DNA of 64,000 nucleotides from the NCBI RefSeq assembly GCF_000186865.1, contig NW_008705562.1:1925056-1989055 (forward strand). The letters run 5' to 3'. The notes beneath the pieces are model-generated. The model did not search any database. It was given only the letters and a program-made list of their open reading frames with translations, and had not been told where the DNA came from. The DNA is from Aureococcus anophagefferens (Eukaryota; Sar; Pelagophyceae; Pelagomonadales; Pelagomonadaceae). Both the position numbers and the translations under genes were made by a program. Each line of letters starts with the position of its first letter. Within the stretch, counting starts at the first letter, position 1. Below, piece after piece: positions 40,401-48,517 of this stretch.

Positions 40401-41727
40401 TTCAAAGGCTCCTTTCTCGGCCGTTTTCCGCTCGTTTCGGCTGATTTTTGGACGAGCGATCATCTCTCGGAACGGTCTCGAAGCGTGGATGCTTTTTCCG
40501 GAACGCGCGCGCGCGGAACACTCACGTTGAAGCGACGTTGAATCACCCTTGTCCTGCCCTGCCCCGCGCGGGCGGCGGCGGCGCGAAGACGTCGTCGACG
40601 GCGAGGAGCCGCGCGTAGCCCTCCGGGTCCTCGGCCGCCGTCGACGCCGCCGCGGCGCCCTGGAGCTCGCGGCCGCGCTTCAGCAGCCCGTCGAAGCCGC
40701 GCTCGCGGCCCCGCGCCGCGAGGTCCTCGCGCGTCGCGCGGAGCATGCCCGCGACGCGCTGCCCGCACGCGCGCTCGACGTCGGCCTCGAGGTCGCCGCT
40801 GCGCACGCGCGCGTCGCATTTGGCCGGGACGACCTCGCGGAAACAGCGCCGCAGGTCGTTGAGGTTCCGCCACTCGTCGTAGGCGAGGTCCGCGGTGGGG
40901 TAGCTCCGGAGGACGCCGTCGACCTGGGCCGCGAACGCCCGGCTTCACGGGCTCCCTAGCTCGGCCGTTTTCCACTCGTTTCGGCTGTTGTTTGGACGAG
41001 CGATCATCGCTCGGAGCGCTCTCGAAGCATGCATGTTCTATTTGGAACGCGCGCGCGTAGAACAGTCACGTGGTAGCGACATCGAATCACCCGTTCGCGG
41101 CCCCGCCGTCGACGTCGGGCGACCGGCGGCTCGTGACGACGACGCGGAGCCACCAGGGGAAGCGCCGCGCGAGGTCGTGGGCGAACTGGAGCAGGGCCGC
41201 GCGCCCGAAGCGGCCGCCGAGCTCGTCGATGCCGTCCAGGAGGAGGAAGTAGGGCTCCGCGCGCGTCGGCGCGCGCGTCCGCGCGACGGGCTCGAGGAGC
41301 AGCGCGGCGACCGCGGCCTCGGGCCGCCCGCGGCGGAGCGCCGCGGCGACGGCGGCGTCGTCGGGCGCGAAGCCCGCGACGCGCTCCCGGAGCATCGCCG
41401 CCATGGAGCCCGCGACGGCCGCGACGTCGCTGAGCGCCGCGGCGTCGCGGCGGCAGAGGTGCCACGCGCCGCAGCGCGGGCCGAGCTCGCGCAGCAGCGC
41501 GGCGGCGACGACGCCTGCGAGGGGCGCCTCGGCGGCGCGACGGCGCGGTCGCCACGGCGCCGCGGCGCGCTCTTGCCCATGCCCGCGTCGCCCGTGACGC
41601 CGAAGAGCCGCGCGCCCCGCGGGTCGTCGAGCCAGGCCCGCACGAGGTCGATGACCCAGGTCCGCGTCCCGGCGACCTGCTTCTCGCGCAGCTCCTTGAG
41701 GAGCACCGAGAAGTTCTGGGCCTCCAT
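31402..41727 (-). CDS. NACHT (STAND) P-loop ATPase with RelA/SpoT-like segment and about 39 WD40 repeats
   Basis: Thirteen exons, all phases checked and summing to 2743 codons including the stop: 41727-41556, 41514-41114, 40923-40570, 40370-40212, 40026-39868, 39656-39455, 39283-39163, 39074-38804, 38592-38422, 38220-37693, 37479-37166, 36978-36448, 36247-31402. Visible features: Walker A GVTGDAGMGKS, Walker B YFLLLDGIDEL and RVVVTSRRSP (NACHT); a segment YDYDGDASRLTDLARLTLVY...NRDVRCVVRVPL resembling RelA/SpoT-fold domains; a winged-helix-like region (REPLPVELAAG...LARLFPV...VVDFLTW) typical of NACHT-WD proteins; a helical spacer; then some 39 WD40 repeats with ends such as VWDAATG. Such proteins sense ligands through WD40 propellers and oligomerise by ATP binding. 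Eleven of twelve introns are introners; the last exon of 4.85 kb has none. An A10 tract at 32507 lies in frame. The RelA/SpoT resemblance is tentative. Confidence 0.85.
36248..36447 (-). mobile_element. introner (family B), 200 nt, GT-AG, duplication GTGCGACG
   Basis: A perfect octamer flanks CAGGGCAGCAACAGGGTG...CACCCTTTTGCTGCCCAG, an 18-base near-perfect inverted repeat. The GT donor is the first two bases of the duplicated target, the AG acceptor the last two of the element. Splicing joins DVAAGA to CDGVLRGHG exactly. Confidence 0.92.
36979..37165 (-). mobile_element. introner (family B, inverted, diverged), 187 nt, GC-AG
   Basis: Start GCGCCGCG and post-acceptor GCTCCACG agree at 6 of 8. 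The interior carries CCCAACTTCAACGGCTCC at its left, as in inverted B copies. Splicing joins AKPADLGR to LHDAATGDLRLALED in frame. Confidence 0.75.
37480..37692 (-). mobile_element. introner (family C), 213 nt, GC-AG
   Basis: Start GCGCGCGG and post-acceptor GCGCACGG agree at 7 of 8. Ends CGGGAAACAAAC and GGTTGTTTCCGGCACAG are inverted repeats of a C subtype. Splicing joins CLAAVEQ to AHGGRACYAVAFSPDG, the first WD40 repeat. Confidence 0.85.
38221..38421 (-). mobile_element. introner (family B, inverted), 201 nt, GC-AG, duplication GCCGCCGC
   Basis: A perfect octamer duplication. Ends CAGGGCAGGAAAAGAG and CTCTTTTCCTGCCCAG are complementary over almost their whole length. Splicing joins LDADAV to AADARLADYAATLL. 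The interior is nearly the reverse complement of the copy at 40371-40569. Confidence 0.9.
38593..38803 (-). mobile_element. introner (family C), 211 nt, GC-AG, duplication GCCGCGGG
   Basis: A perfect octamer flanks CGGTGTGGAAATCAA...TTGATTTCCACACAG-type ends (right end seen as GGTTGATTTCCACACAG). Splicing restores PVELAAGALRLKPRD. Same target octamer as the copy at 39657-39867 but opposite orientation, so two separate insertions. Confidence 0.9.
39075..39162 (-). mobile_element. introner (family A), 88 nt, GT-AG, duplication GTCCATGG
   Basis: A perfect octamer lies at the start and after ...GTGCGTGGTAG. Begins CAGCGTCCCGCGGCC, core TTTCGAGAGATTCCGGGTGG, as in the OvoA intron. Splicing joins SLSMGSM to AWAGLLSERL in frame. 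Confidence 0.88.
39284..39454 (-). mobile_element. introner (family C related, diverged), 171 nt, GC-AG
   Basis: Start GCGCGGGC and post-acceptor GCGCGGAC agree at 7 of 8. The interior segment GAGCCGGGACGTCGGGGCC matches GAGCTGGGACGTCGGGGCC of the copy at 38593-38803 in reverse orientation. Splicing joins LRDLARRG to ADARFPIRARAHAAERR in frame. Confidence 0.7.
39657..39867 (-). mobile_element. introner (family C), 211 nt, GC-AG, duplication GCCGCGGG
   Basis: A perfect octamer duplication flanks CTGTGTGCAAATCAACC...GGATTTCCACGCAG-type ends (left CTGTGTGCAAATCAA, right TTGATTTCCACGCAG). Splicing joins LERAAG and LRLASLEN, using one copy of the duplicated Ala-Ala-Gly codons. It lies in the opposite orientation to the copy at 38593-38803, which hit the same octamer. 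Confidence 0.88.
40027..40211 (-). mobile_element. introner (family B, inverted, diverged), 185 nt, GT-AG
   Basis: Start GTCGACGA and post-acceptor GTCAAGGA match at 6 of 8 positions. The interior runs in reverse relative to the forward B copies (GGTGAAGCGACGTCG near the right end). Splicing joins ARALSPG to VKDRGAAEAKATYDYDGD in frame. It is more decayed and GC-richer than the others. Confidence 0.75.
40371..40569 (-). mobile_element. introner (family B), 199 nt, GC-AG, duplication GCGCGGGG
   Basis: A perfect 8-base duplication flanks CAGGGCAGGACAAGGGTG...CACCCTTGTCTGCCCAG, an almost perfect inverted repeat. Splicing joins APPPP to ARGRASLEALYED. The interior is very close to the copies at 36248-36447 and 38221-38421. 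Forward orientation. Confidence 0.9.
40924..41113 (-). mobile_element. introner (family B), 190 nt, GT-AG, duplication GTCGACGG
   Basis: The octamer GTCGACGG occurs at the intron start and directly after the acceptor (8 of 8). Ends CGGGGCCGCGAACGGGTG and CTGGGCCGCGAACGCCCG (reverse complement of the right end) are inverted repeats. Splicing restores SPD-VDGVLRSY. Forward orientation relative to the gene. Confidence 0.88.
41515..41555 (-). other. short GT-AG intron of the NACHT-WD40 gene, 41 nt
   Basis: The Walker A exon and the next NACHT exon are in different frames. An intron GTGGCGACC...CCTCGCAG joins KSAPRR to VVAAALLRELG in frame. There is no target duplication, so this looks like an ordinary small intron. 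The exact donor is the weakest junction in the model. Confidence 0.5.
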
Positions 41728-41922
41728 GCGGACGGCGGGAGGCCGGGCAGGCAGCCCAGTGCTAGCCCATCATGCCTTCCCGCTCCGCTCGACGCTGCAG
41801 CATCGGCCTCAATCACCCTGCCAACACGGCGTTGCCTTCTCGTTCCCGCCCGCGCCCGCGCCCGCCGGGCTCGGCGAGGCGCCCGTGCCGCCCCTGGATT
41901 GGTGGGACGAGCCGCCGTTTTA

Positions 41923-42513
41923 TTAGGCCTCGGCGCGGATAGGCGGCGACGCCTCTTCCACTCCCGAGGGCTCTTTGAAGAGACTTGTCCACTTCAATTC
42001 CCCGACACGTGTCGTGACGAATGTCTTTTTACTGCACTCTAGCGGCGGCCAGCTCGGGGAGCGGCGGCGGCTGCCGGGCGCCGGGCGATGGGCCGTCGGG
42101 GGACCTCGTTCGCGTGGTGCCGGCGGGACGAGTGAGCTCGTCGGAGTGCTTCTTGGCTTGTGGGCTTCTTGTGGCGCCGGTGATGGCGCCGTGGGCGATG
42201 TCCGAGGACGTCGGCCGGGGTCGGCTGCTTTCGCGAAGGGCGGAAGCGGCCTGGTCGCGGGCGAAGTATCGCCCGCGGTCTGGTGCGGCGGCGTCGCCGC
42301 GCGGGAAACGCGGACGATGTCGTCGGCTTGTGGCGCCGGTGATGGCGCCGAGTTGACCGCTTCCGCGAGGGACGCAGCGGACGGTGAGGCGACGAAAGTT
42401 CTTTCGCCGCCAACTTGCTCCGAGATGAAGCGGCGCCGCGATGACGACGCCGTGGAGTGGACACGTTTGGGGGAGGGGGAGGGGGCTTGGGGGGCATAGC
42501 CATCGCCGTCGAC
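41923..42513 (-). other. possible extra 3' exon: Pro/Ser-rich cytosolic tail of the repeat surface protein
   Basis: A frame of 196 codons runs from VDGDGYAPQAPSPSPK to a TAA at 41923. It would follow a 50-nt GT-AG intron (42563-42514) that removes the TGA at 42546, joining KLDAE to VDGDGY in frame. The frame is rich in Pro, Ser, Thr and Arg, without known domains. If this exon is not used, the stretch is 3' untranslated or intergenic sequence. Confidence 0.35.
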
Positions 42514-42545
42514 CTTGGAGGTCAGGGCGCGGCTCTTCGCGCCCC

Positions 42546-44436
42546 TCAGGCCTCGAGCTGGACCTCCGCGTCGAGCTTCGGCGCCGACGTCTCCTCCGCG
42601 GCGCGGCCGCGGAGCTTGCGGACGACGACGGCGAGGACGAGGACGAGGACGGCCGCGCCGACGCAGAGGCCGACGATGAGCGGCGTGGAACTTTGGTTGA
42701 CGGAGTTGCCTTTGCCGTCCGTTTTCGATTCTTTCGTTGTCTCGTCGGGAAGGTAGAAGGTGTCCGTGCCGGCGCCGCCCTACGAAGAACATGTCGAAAA
42801 ACGCGGCGATGGTTTCGGAATGGACGCGGGAGACGCTGACGTAGAGGAGATTGTTGGAGCCCTCGACGACGGTGAGCTTGTCGTTGTCCGCTTCTCCCTA
42901 CGCGTGCGCGAAACGTCGACGCGAGCGTCGGGCCACGCGCGCGCGCGGACGAGGCGACGACGGGTGGGGATCCCGGATGGACGCGGGAGACGCTGACGTA
43001 GAGTTTGTTCTTGTCGCCGGACTCGACGGTGAGCGTGTCCTTGTCGTCGCCTCCCTACGCGTGCGCGAAGCGTCGACGCGAGCGTCGGGCCGCGCGCGCG
43101 CGGACGAGGCGACGACGGGCGGGGATCCCGGATGGACGCGGGAGACGCTGACCTTGAGCATGTTGCCGTCGCCCTCGACGACGTTGAGCGTGTCGTCGCC
43201 CGCATCTCCCTACGCGTGCGCGAAGTGTCGACGCGAGCGTTGGGCCGCGCGCGCGCGGACGAGGCGGCGACGGACGGGGATGCCGGATGGACGCGGGAGA
43301 CGCTGACCTTGAAGAGGTTGTACTTGCCCTCGACGACAGTGAGCTTGTCCTTGTCGTCGCCTCCCTACGCGTGCGCGAAGCGTCGACGCGAGCGTCTGGC
43401 CGCGCGCGCGCGGACGAGGCGGCGACGGATGGGGATCCCGGATGGACGCGGGAGACGCTGACGTGGAGGGAGTTGCCCCTGCCGGACTCGACGGTGAGCG
43501 CTTCCTCGCCCAGGCCTCCCTACGCGTGCGAGAAGCGTCGACGCGAGCGTCGGGCCGCGCGCGCGGACGAGGTGGCGACGGGTGGGGATCCCGGATGGAC
43601 GCGGGAGACGCTGACGTTGAGGAGGTTGTCGTCGCCCTTGACGACGGTGAGCGTGTCCTTGTCGTCGCCGCCCTACGCGCGTGCGCGAAGCGTCGACGCG
43701 GGCGTCGGGCTGCGCGCGCGCGGACGAGGCGGCGACGGACGGGGATCCCGGATGGACGCGGGAGACGCTGACGTTGAGGCGGTTGTAGCCGCCCTCGACG
43801 AGGGTGAGCGTGTCGTCGCCGTCGCCGCCCTACGCGTGCGCAAAGCGTCGACGCGAGCGTCGGGCCGCGCGCGCGCGGACGAGGCGGCGACGGACGGGGA
43901 TGCCGGATGGACGCGGGAGACGCTGACGTAGAGGTAGTTGTAGTCGCCCTCGACGACGACGATCGCGTCGTCGCCGCCTCCTCCCTACGCGTCGCGCTGA
44001 GGCGAAGAAGAGCCGCGGACGTTTCAGACGCGGGGAGGTTGCGAAGATTTTGTTGTAGCTGCCCTTGAGGAGCACGCAGTCGTCGTTGCCGGTGAGGGGG
44101 ATCTCGTTGCGCTTAGCCCACGACCCAGACACCGTAAGTTCCTGGCACTTGCCCGCGATGCCCTCGCAGCACTTGGCGCAGCTGCCTTCGGAGCCCGCCA
44201 GGCAGTCGGCGCGCGTCTTGGCAGACGCCTTGGCCGGCGGCGGCGCGGGCGTCGTCGTCGTCGTTGTGGGCTTGTCCGTAGGCTTGGCGCTGGGCTTGGC
44301 GCTGGGCGCGGGCGTCGTCGTCGTCGTTGTGGGCTTGTCCGTAGGCTTGGCGCTGGGCTTGGCGCTGGGCGCGGGCGTCGTCGTCGTCGTTGTGGGCTTG
44401 ACCGTAGGCTTGGCGCTGGGCTTCACGGGTTCGGGC

Positions 44437-44468
<32 letters not shown>

Positions 44469-44897
44469 GGGCTCGGGTTGAGGTTCTGGTTGCGGTTCCG
44501 GCTGCGGTTCCGGTTGGGGTTCCGGTTGCGGTTCGGGTTCCGGCTCGGGCTCTGGCTCGGGCTCGGGTTCGGGCTCCGGCTCGGGCCCCTCGCAAGCACG
44601 CCCCCCACACTCGTCCTCGCACTGTGCGCGCGCGGCGTTGCACCAGTCGCCGCCTTCTTCCACGCCGTTGCACCCGCTCCAATTGCAGTACCACGTGCGC
44701 GGCTCGGCCACGCCCGTGAGGCGTCGCTTGAGCGGAGCATCCTTCACCGGAAAGGCCGTCGTCACGGCTGGCGCGAAGATCTCATCGGGCAGAGCTGGAT
44801 ATTTGGCAAAGGCGAGACCCAAGCCGCCGATGGCGGCCCCAGTGCGGAACGCAGCCGCTCCCGTGGCGCCGAGGAGGAGAGCGATGATGGTCTTCAT
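42546..44897 (-). CDS. single-pass surface protein with eight tandem 24-residue repeats, each on its own exon
   Basis: Exon 1 (44897-44043, 285 codons): signal peptide [17 protein letters not shown], a Cys-rich patch ([10 protein letters not shown]...[10 protein letters not shown]), a run of Pro-Glu/Pro-Gln pairs, three copies of a [21 protein letters not shown] linker, and a second Cys patch ending [14 protein letters not shown]. Eight exons of exactly 72 nt follow, then a last exon (42779-42546) with a juxtamembrane Ser/Thr stretch, one membrane helix ([20 protein letters not shown]) and a short basic-acidic tail. All introns are phase 0. The repeat consensus is GG-x4-TLTVVEG then xxNxLxVSVSR, probably a two-strand beta unit. 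No known family was recognised. The extracellular part probably acts as an adhesin or recognition surface (inference). Intron 1 (44042-43985) would be GC-AG. The total is 554 aa if the stop at 42546 is used. Confidence 0.72.
42826..43984 (-). repeat. tandem array of eight exon-intron units, period about 155 bases
   Basis: Exons at 43984-43913, 43829-43758, 43672-43601, 43519-43448, 43364-43293, 43209-43138, 43054-42983 and 42897-42826, each 72 nt. The introns between them are 81-85 nt, begin GTCCATCCGG (read on the minus strand) and end ACGCGTAG, with an internal GCGTCGACGC palindrome. The introns look almost identical to one another, while the exons differ at many codons, mainly in the residues around VVEG and the following Asn. 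Confidence 0.9.
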
Positions 44898-45287
44898 GTT
44901 TGGCCTGCGCGAGGGCGCCCGTCGGCGAAGCGGCTCGAGACGCTCGACGTCGTCGCCGATGTCGCGAGCGCGCGCGCCCATCTCGTTCGGGGGGGGGTCC
45001 CAGGCGCGCGCGCGCCGCTTCAGGTATGTAAGTTGCGTTTTGGCGGGTACGNNNNNNNNNNNNNNNNNNNNNNNNNNNNNNNNNNNNNNNNNNNNNNNNN
45101 NCTGAGAGCTGTCAAGCTTGGTGCCTGATCGACTTGGCCGGGGGTCGGCGAACTCTCGCCCGACAAGCGACCCTTTTACCCTCGACACCTCCCACGATCC
45201 CGCTGCTCGCACATAGTTCTCTCGAGCGCACTAGGCGACGCACCACGCCTACGCGCCTGCCTTGGGCGGACTTACCAGCGTCCGGTC
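44898..45287 (-). other. intergenic, 390 bases, contains an assembly gap
   Basis: This holds the promoter region of the repeat surface protein and the 3' end of the threonine-dehydratase gene, both minus strand. A run of 50 N interrupts it at 45052-45101. No gene was seen in the readable part. Confidence 0.5.
45052..45101. other. assembly gap, 50 N
   Basis: Exactly 50 N, a placeholder for a gap of unknown length, upstream of the repeat surface protein. Confidence 0.98.
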
Positions 45288-46619
45288 TCACTCGAAGGGC
45301 GCGGGCTCCGCGGGCCCGCCCGTCGTCGTCTCGAGGAGCTGGGTCGTGTTGGGGTCGCCGCGCGTGTAGACCTCGCGGCCCCAGACGAGGATGGTGACGC
45401 CGGCGTCGATCATGGCCTCGCGCACGGCCCGGGAGTGGTCGGCGCCCGTGCACTCGAGGATGAACTTGATCTGGACGCGGTCGACCGCGGACTGGAGCCA
45501 GGCGCGCTCGTGGAAGACGTCCTTCACGGACGCGCCGTGCCTGGAGAGGATCTCCGTGCACTGGGCGATGCCCCCCGAGCGGTCGCTGACCTCGGCGACG
45601 AAGCGCACGAGGCGGCCGTCCGCGGCCATGCCGCGGTCGATGACGCGGCCGAGCGTCGTCACGTCGATGTTGCCGCCGCAGAGCGGCACGGCGACCTTCG
45701 CGCCCCGGACCTGGTCGTGGTAGGGCCCGCCGGGCAGGATGGCCGCGAGGCCCGTCGCGCCGCCGCCCTCGATCGTGACCTTCTCGTTCTCGAGGAGGCG
45801 CAGCACGGCGAGCGCGACGTCCGCCTCGTCGACGATGCAGACGTCGTCCGCGTGCGCGCGCGCGACCTCGAACGCGTTGGCCCCCACCGTGGGCACGGCG
45901 AGGCCGTCGGCCAGCGTCGACGTCGTCTCCACGGGGTCCGGGTGGCCGACGGCCAGCGCGTGGCTGAACGACGCGCAGTTCCGCGGCTCGACGCCGACGA
46001 CCCGCGTCTGCGGCCGCAGCGTCTTGATCGCGAGCGACACGCCGGCGAGGAGCCCCGCGCCGCCGCAGGGCACCATGACGTAGTCGAAGTGGTCGCCCTC
46101 GGGCAGCTGCTCGATGAGCTCGAGGCCCAGCGTGCCCGCGCCCGCGATGATGGGCACGTCGTCGTAGCCGTTGACGTACGTCATGTCGCAGAACGGCGCC
46201 GTCGTCTCCGCGTGGAGCTTCGCGTCGCCGATGGTGTCGCCGTGGACGACGATGTGCGCGCCGAACGTGGCGCACTTGGACCGCTTCGCCATCGGCGCCA
46301 CCGTCGGCATGAGCACGGACACGGGGACGCCGAGCTGCTTCCCGTGCCACGACAGCGCGAGCGCGTGGTTCCCGGCGGACGCGGCGACGACGCCCCGCGC
46401 CCGCTCCTCCTCGCTCAGGGAGAGGAGGGCGTTGCGCGCGCCCCGCTCCTTGAAGGAGCCCGTGAACATGGTCTGCTCGTGCTTCAAAAACACCTCGCAG
46501 CCGCAGAGCTGCGACAGCCAGTGCGAGTGCGTGAGCGCCGTGCGCGTCACGCCGCCGCGGATGCGCGTCGCCGCGATGGCCACGTCCTCGAAGAGCACGG
46601 GGAGGCGCCCGGCCGCCAT
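45288..46619 (-). CDS. threonine ammonia-lyase (threonine dehydratase), PLP fold type II with C-terminal ACT domain
   Basis: This enzyme deaminates threonine (or serine) to 2-oxobutyrate and ammonia. One exon of 443 codons. The PLP Schiff-base lysine is Lys57 in TGSFKERGARNAL. SAGNHALA (about 81-88) is the substrate-binding loop, VPCGGAGLLAGVS (about 183-195) the glycine-rich phosphate loop, and VAVPLCGGNID the conserved end of the catalytic domain. From about residue 335 an ACT-like domain (RLVRFVAEVSDRSGGIAQ) follows, as in catabolic-type enzymes (TdcB/IlvA with a short regulatory domain). There is no clear organelle presequence. Serine racemase or hydroxyaspartate ammonia-lyase share the fold, so the exact substrate is open. 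It diverges from the GT31-like gene over about 180 bases. Confidence 0.88.
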   Translation of the reverse strand: MAAGRLPVLFEDVAIAATRIRGGVTRTALTHSHWLSQLCGCEVFLKHEQTMFTGSFKERGARNALLSLSEEERARGVVAASAGNHALALSWHGKQLGVPVSVLMPTVAPMAKRSKCATFGAHIVVHGDTIGDAKLHAETTAPFCDMTYVNGYDDVPIIAGAGTLGLELIEQLPEGDHFDYVMVPCGGAGLLAGVSLAIKTLRPQTRVVGVEPRNCASFSHALAVGHPDPVETTSTLADGLAVPTVGANAFEVARAHADDVCIVDEADVALAVLRLLENEKVTIEGGGATGLAAILPGGPYHDQVRGAKVAVPLCGGNIDVTTLGRVIDRGMAADGRLVRFVAEVSDRSGGIAQCTEILSRHGASVKDVFHERAWLQSAVDRVQIKFILECTGADHSRAVREAMIDAGVTILVWGREVYTRGDPNTTQLLETTTGGPAEPAPFE

Positions 46620-46798
46620 CGTCCTGGATGTGGGTCGTGCGCGCTGGGGCGCGCGGCGAGAGCGCGACCGGAGGATCTGGCCTTGTCACCTTCCGACAGC
46701 TTCGAGCTTTAGCGCACTTCGTCAACGTCTTACCTTGAAGCTGCTCGGCACTATGGGAAGCTCGACGCGCGCCGTGGCGTGCTCCGACTAGGGGAGGC

Positions 46799-48228
46799 AT
46801 GCATCGAAGCATGGCAGCCCCTGTTTGCCGAACCACGGCCCTCGCGCTGCTCCTCGCATGTCATGCCCTGCCGCTCGACGACTTGTACGAGCGCGACGCC
46901 GCGTCGCGCGACCGGCGCTTCGTCGTCACGGCGGGCTGCCCCGGCGCCTACGACGCCGCCGCCGCCGTGCGCCTCTTCGTCGCCGTCCCGTCGGCGGCGC
47001 ACTACGCGACGCGGTGGGTGGACGCCCGTCGATGTCGTCCGCGACCGCGGCCCCGGCGTAGGCGGCAGCGCGCGCGCGCGACGTGGTGTCGCGACGGCGC
47101 GGCGCTCGCGCGCGCGTCCGCGGCCGTGAAATTCTTCGTCGGCGTCGACGCGGCAACGGGCGGCGCCGCGCCGGCCGTCGCGGCGGAGGCGGCGCGCTAC
47201 GGCGACGTCGTCGTCGTCGACTCCTGGGACGGCCAGGACAACGTCACGGCCAAGCAGGTGACGCTCCGACCGCGTCCCGCGGGAACCCCCCCCCTTCGCA
47301 GGTCAACAGCTTCCGCTACTTCGCGGCGCTCCACGGCGACCGCGTCCGCGGCGACTTCGGCGGCGTCGCGGCGCCCGCCGCGCCGCCGACGCACTACGCG
47401 CGCTTCGAGGACGACGTCTTCCCGTTCCTCGACGTCGTCGCCGCGGAGCTCGCCGCGGGCGTCGTCCGCGCGTTCCCCGGGCCCGACGCGGCCCTCGAGG
47501 GGCCATTCGCGCGCGCGCCGCGTCCCGCGTCGTCGGCACCCCCCGAACGTCACCCCCTTCCGTAGGCCTGGTCCTTCTTCATCCAGGGCCGGCCGCCGTA
47601 CCCGGCGGGTTCGGGATTCGTCTTGTCCGCGGACCTCGCGCGCGCCGTCGCCGCGGGCGACTACCACGTGGCCCTCGACGCCGGCGCGCCGCGGCCCGCG
47701 GAGACGACGCGGCCGGCCTGGGGCAAGGGCGGCTTCCGGGGCTCCGCGGTGCCGGGCGGCGGCTACTCGTGGAGCACGGACGACGCGTTCGTCGGCCTCT
47801 GCCTCCACCCCTTCGCGTTCTCGCGCGTCGACGACCGGCGCTTCCACGACCCCCTGGGCGCGGGGCTCAACTCCTGGCCCGCGAGCGCCCACTCCGTGGC
47901 GATCGCGGGCTTGCGGGACTGGGCCCAGTTCGAGGTCCTGTCGCGCCGCGACTTCGCGGCGTTCAACGCGGCCGCGGGCACGCCGGGCCTCGCCCACGGC
48001 GACGACGGCACGTCCGTGCTCACCATGGAGGTCGACGGGCGGAGGTACGACGTCGCCCTCGCCGGGTGCGACGGCGTCGACGACCTCGCGGCGGCGTGGT
48101 GCGGGGATTTCGCGCTCTCCGGCGACATGTGCGCCACGCTCGGCGGCCACTTCCGCCAGGCCTGCGCCGCCGCCGCGGACCACGCCGACGCCCACAGACG
48201 GCGGGCGGCGGAGGTGGCCGGGGGGTAA
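46799..48228 (+). CDS. GT31-like beta-1,3-galactosyl/N-acetylglucosaminyl transferase
   Basis: Four exons: 46799-47013, 47062-47257, 47302-47508 and 47566-48228, 426 aa. Introns 1 and 2 are GT-AG of 48 and 44 nt; intron 3 (47509-47565) fits best as GC-AG. The N-terminus has a hydrophobic stretch (TTALALLLACHALPL), a signal or anchor. GT31 hallmarks in order: KFFVGVDA; YGDVVVVDSWDGQDNVTAKQ; a DxD-like RFEDDVFPFLD; RPPYPAGSGFVLSADLA (the donor loop that reads YPPYxxGxGYVLS in the family); and DDAFVGLCL (EDVFxGxCL). It would add sugars to secretory glycans in the Golgi. An uncharged Cys-rich tail follows. Exon 3's end is the least certain junction. Confidence 0.78.
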
Positions 48229-48517
48229 AGGTCCACCACGCCGTCCACGGGGGCATGCGTCAGGGAGGAATCTCTCTCTCTAGAGCATTAGACGAGCTAG
48301 CCCGACGGCACGCCGCCTTGGGCGGGCGTGGGCGCTGTGGCCTCTTGAAAGCCGCACCGACTTCTCCTTGGTTTTGGGCTACGATCGCACCTCCTGAGGG
48401 CTCGAGATCGACAACAGATCGACGAGGCGAGTCCCCGCGGCCGGGGCGCGGGGCGACGACGACGACCCCTAACACCCTTGCGCCACCCCACGACGACCCC
48501 CGAGCGCCTCGAAGCCG

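Noticed and set aside
41975..42499. Plus-strand open frame of about 174 codons
   Set aside because: Composition is low complexity (Gly/Ala/Arg) with no motifs. The minus strand in the same region has a better biased frame that connects to the upstream gene by a plausible intron.
42826..43984. Regularly spaced repeats that could suggest a CRISPR array
   Set aside because: The period of 155 bases is far too long. The variable parts keep an open frame and code for a repeated peptide, and the conserved parts have splice-site ends. It is an exon-intron array.
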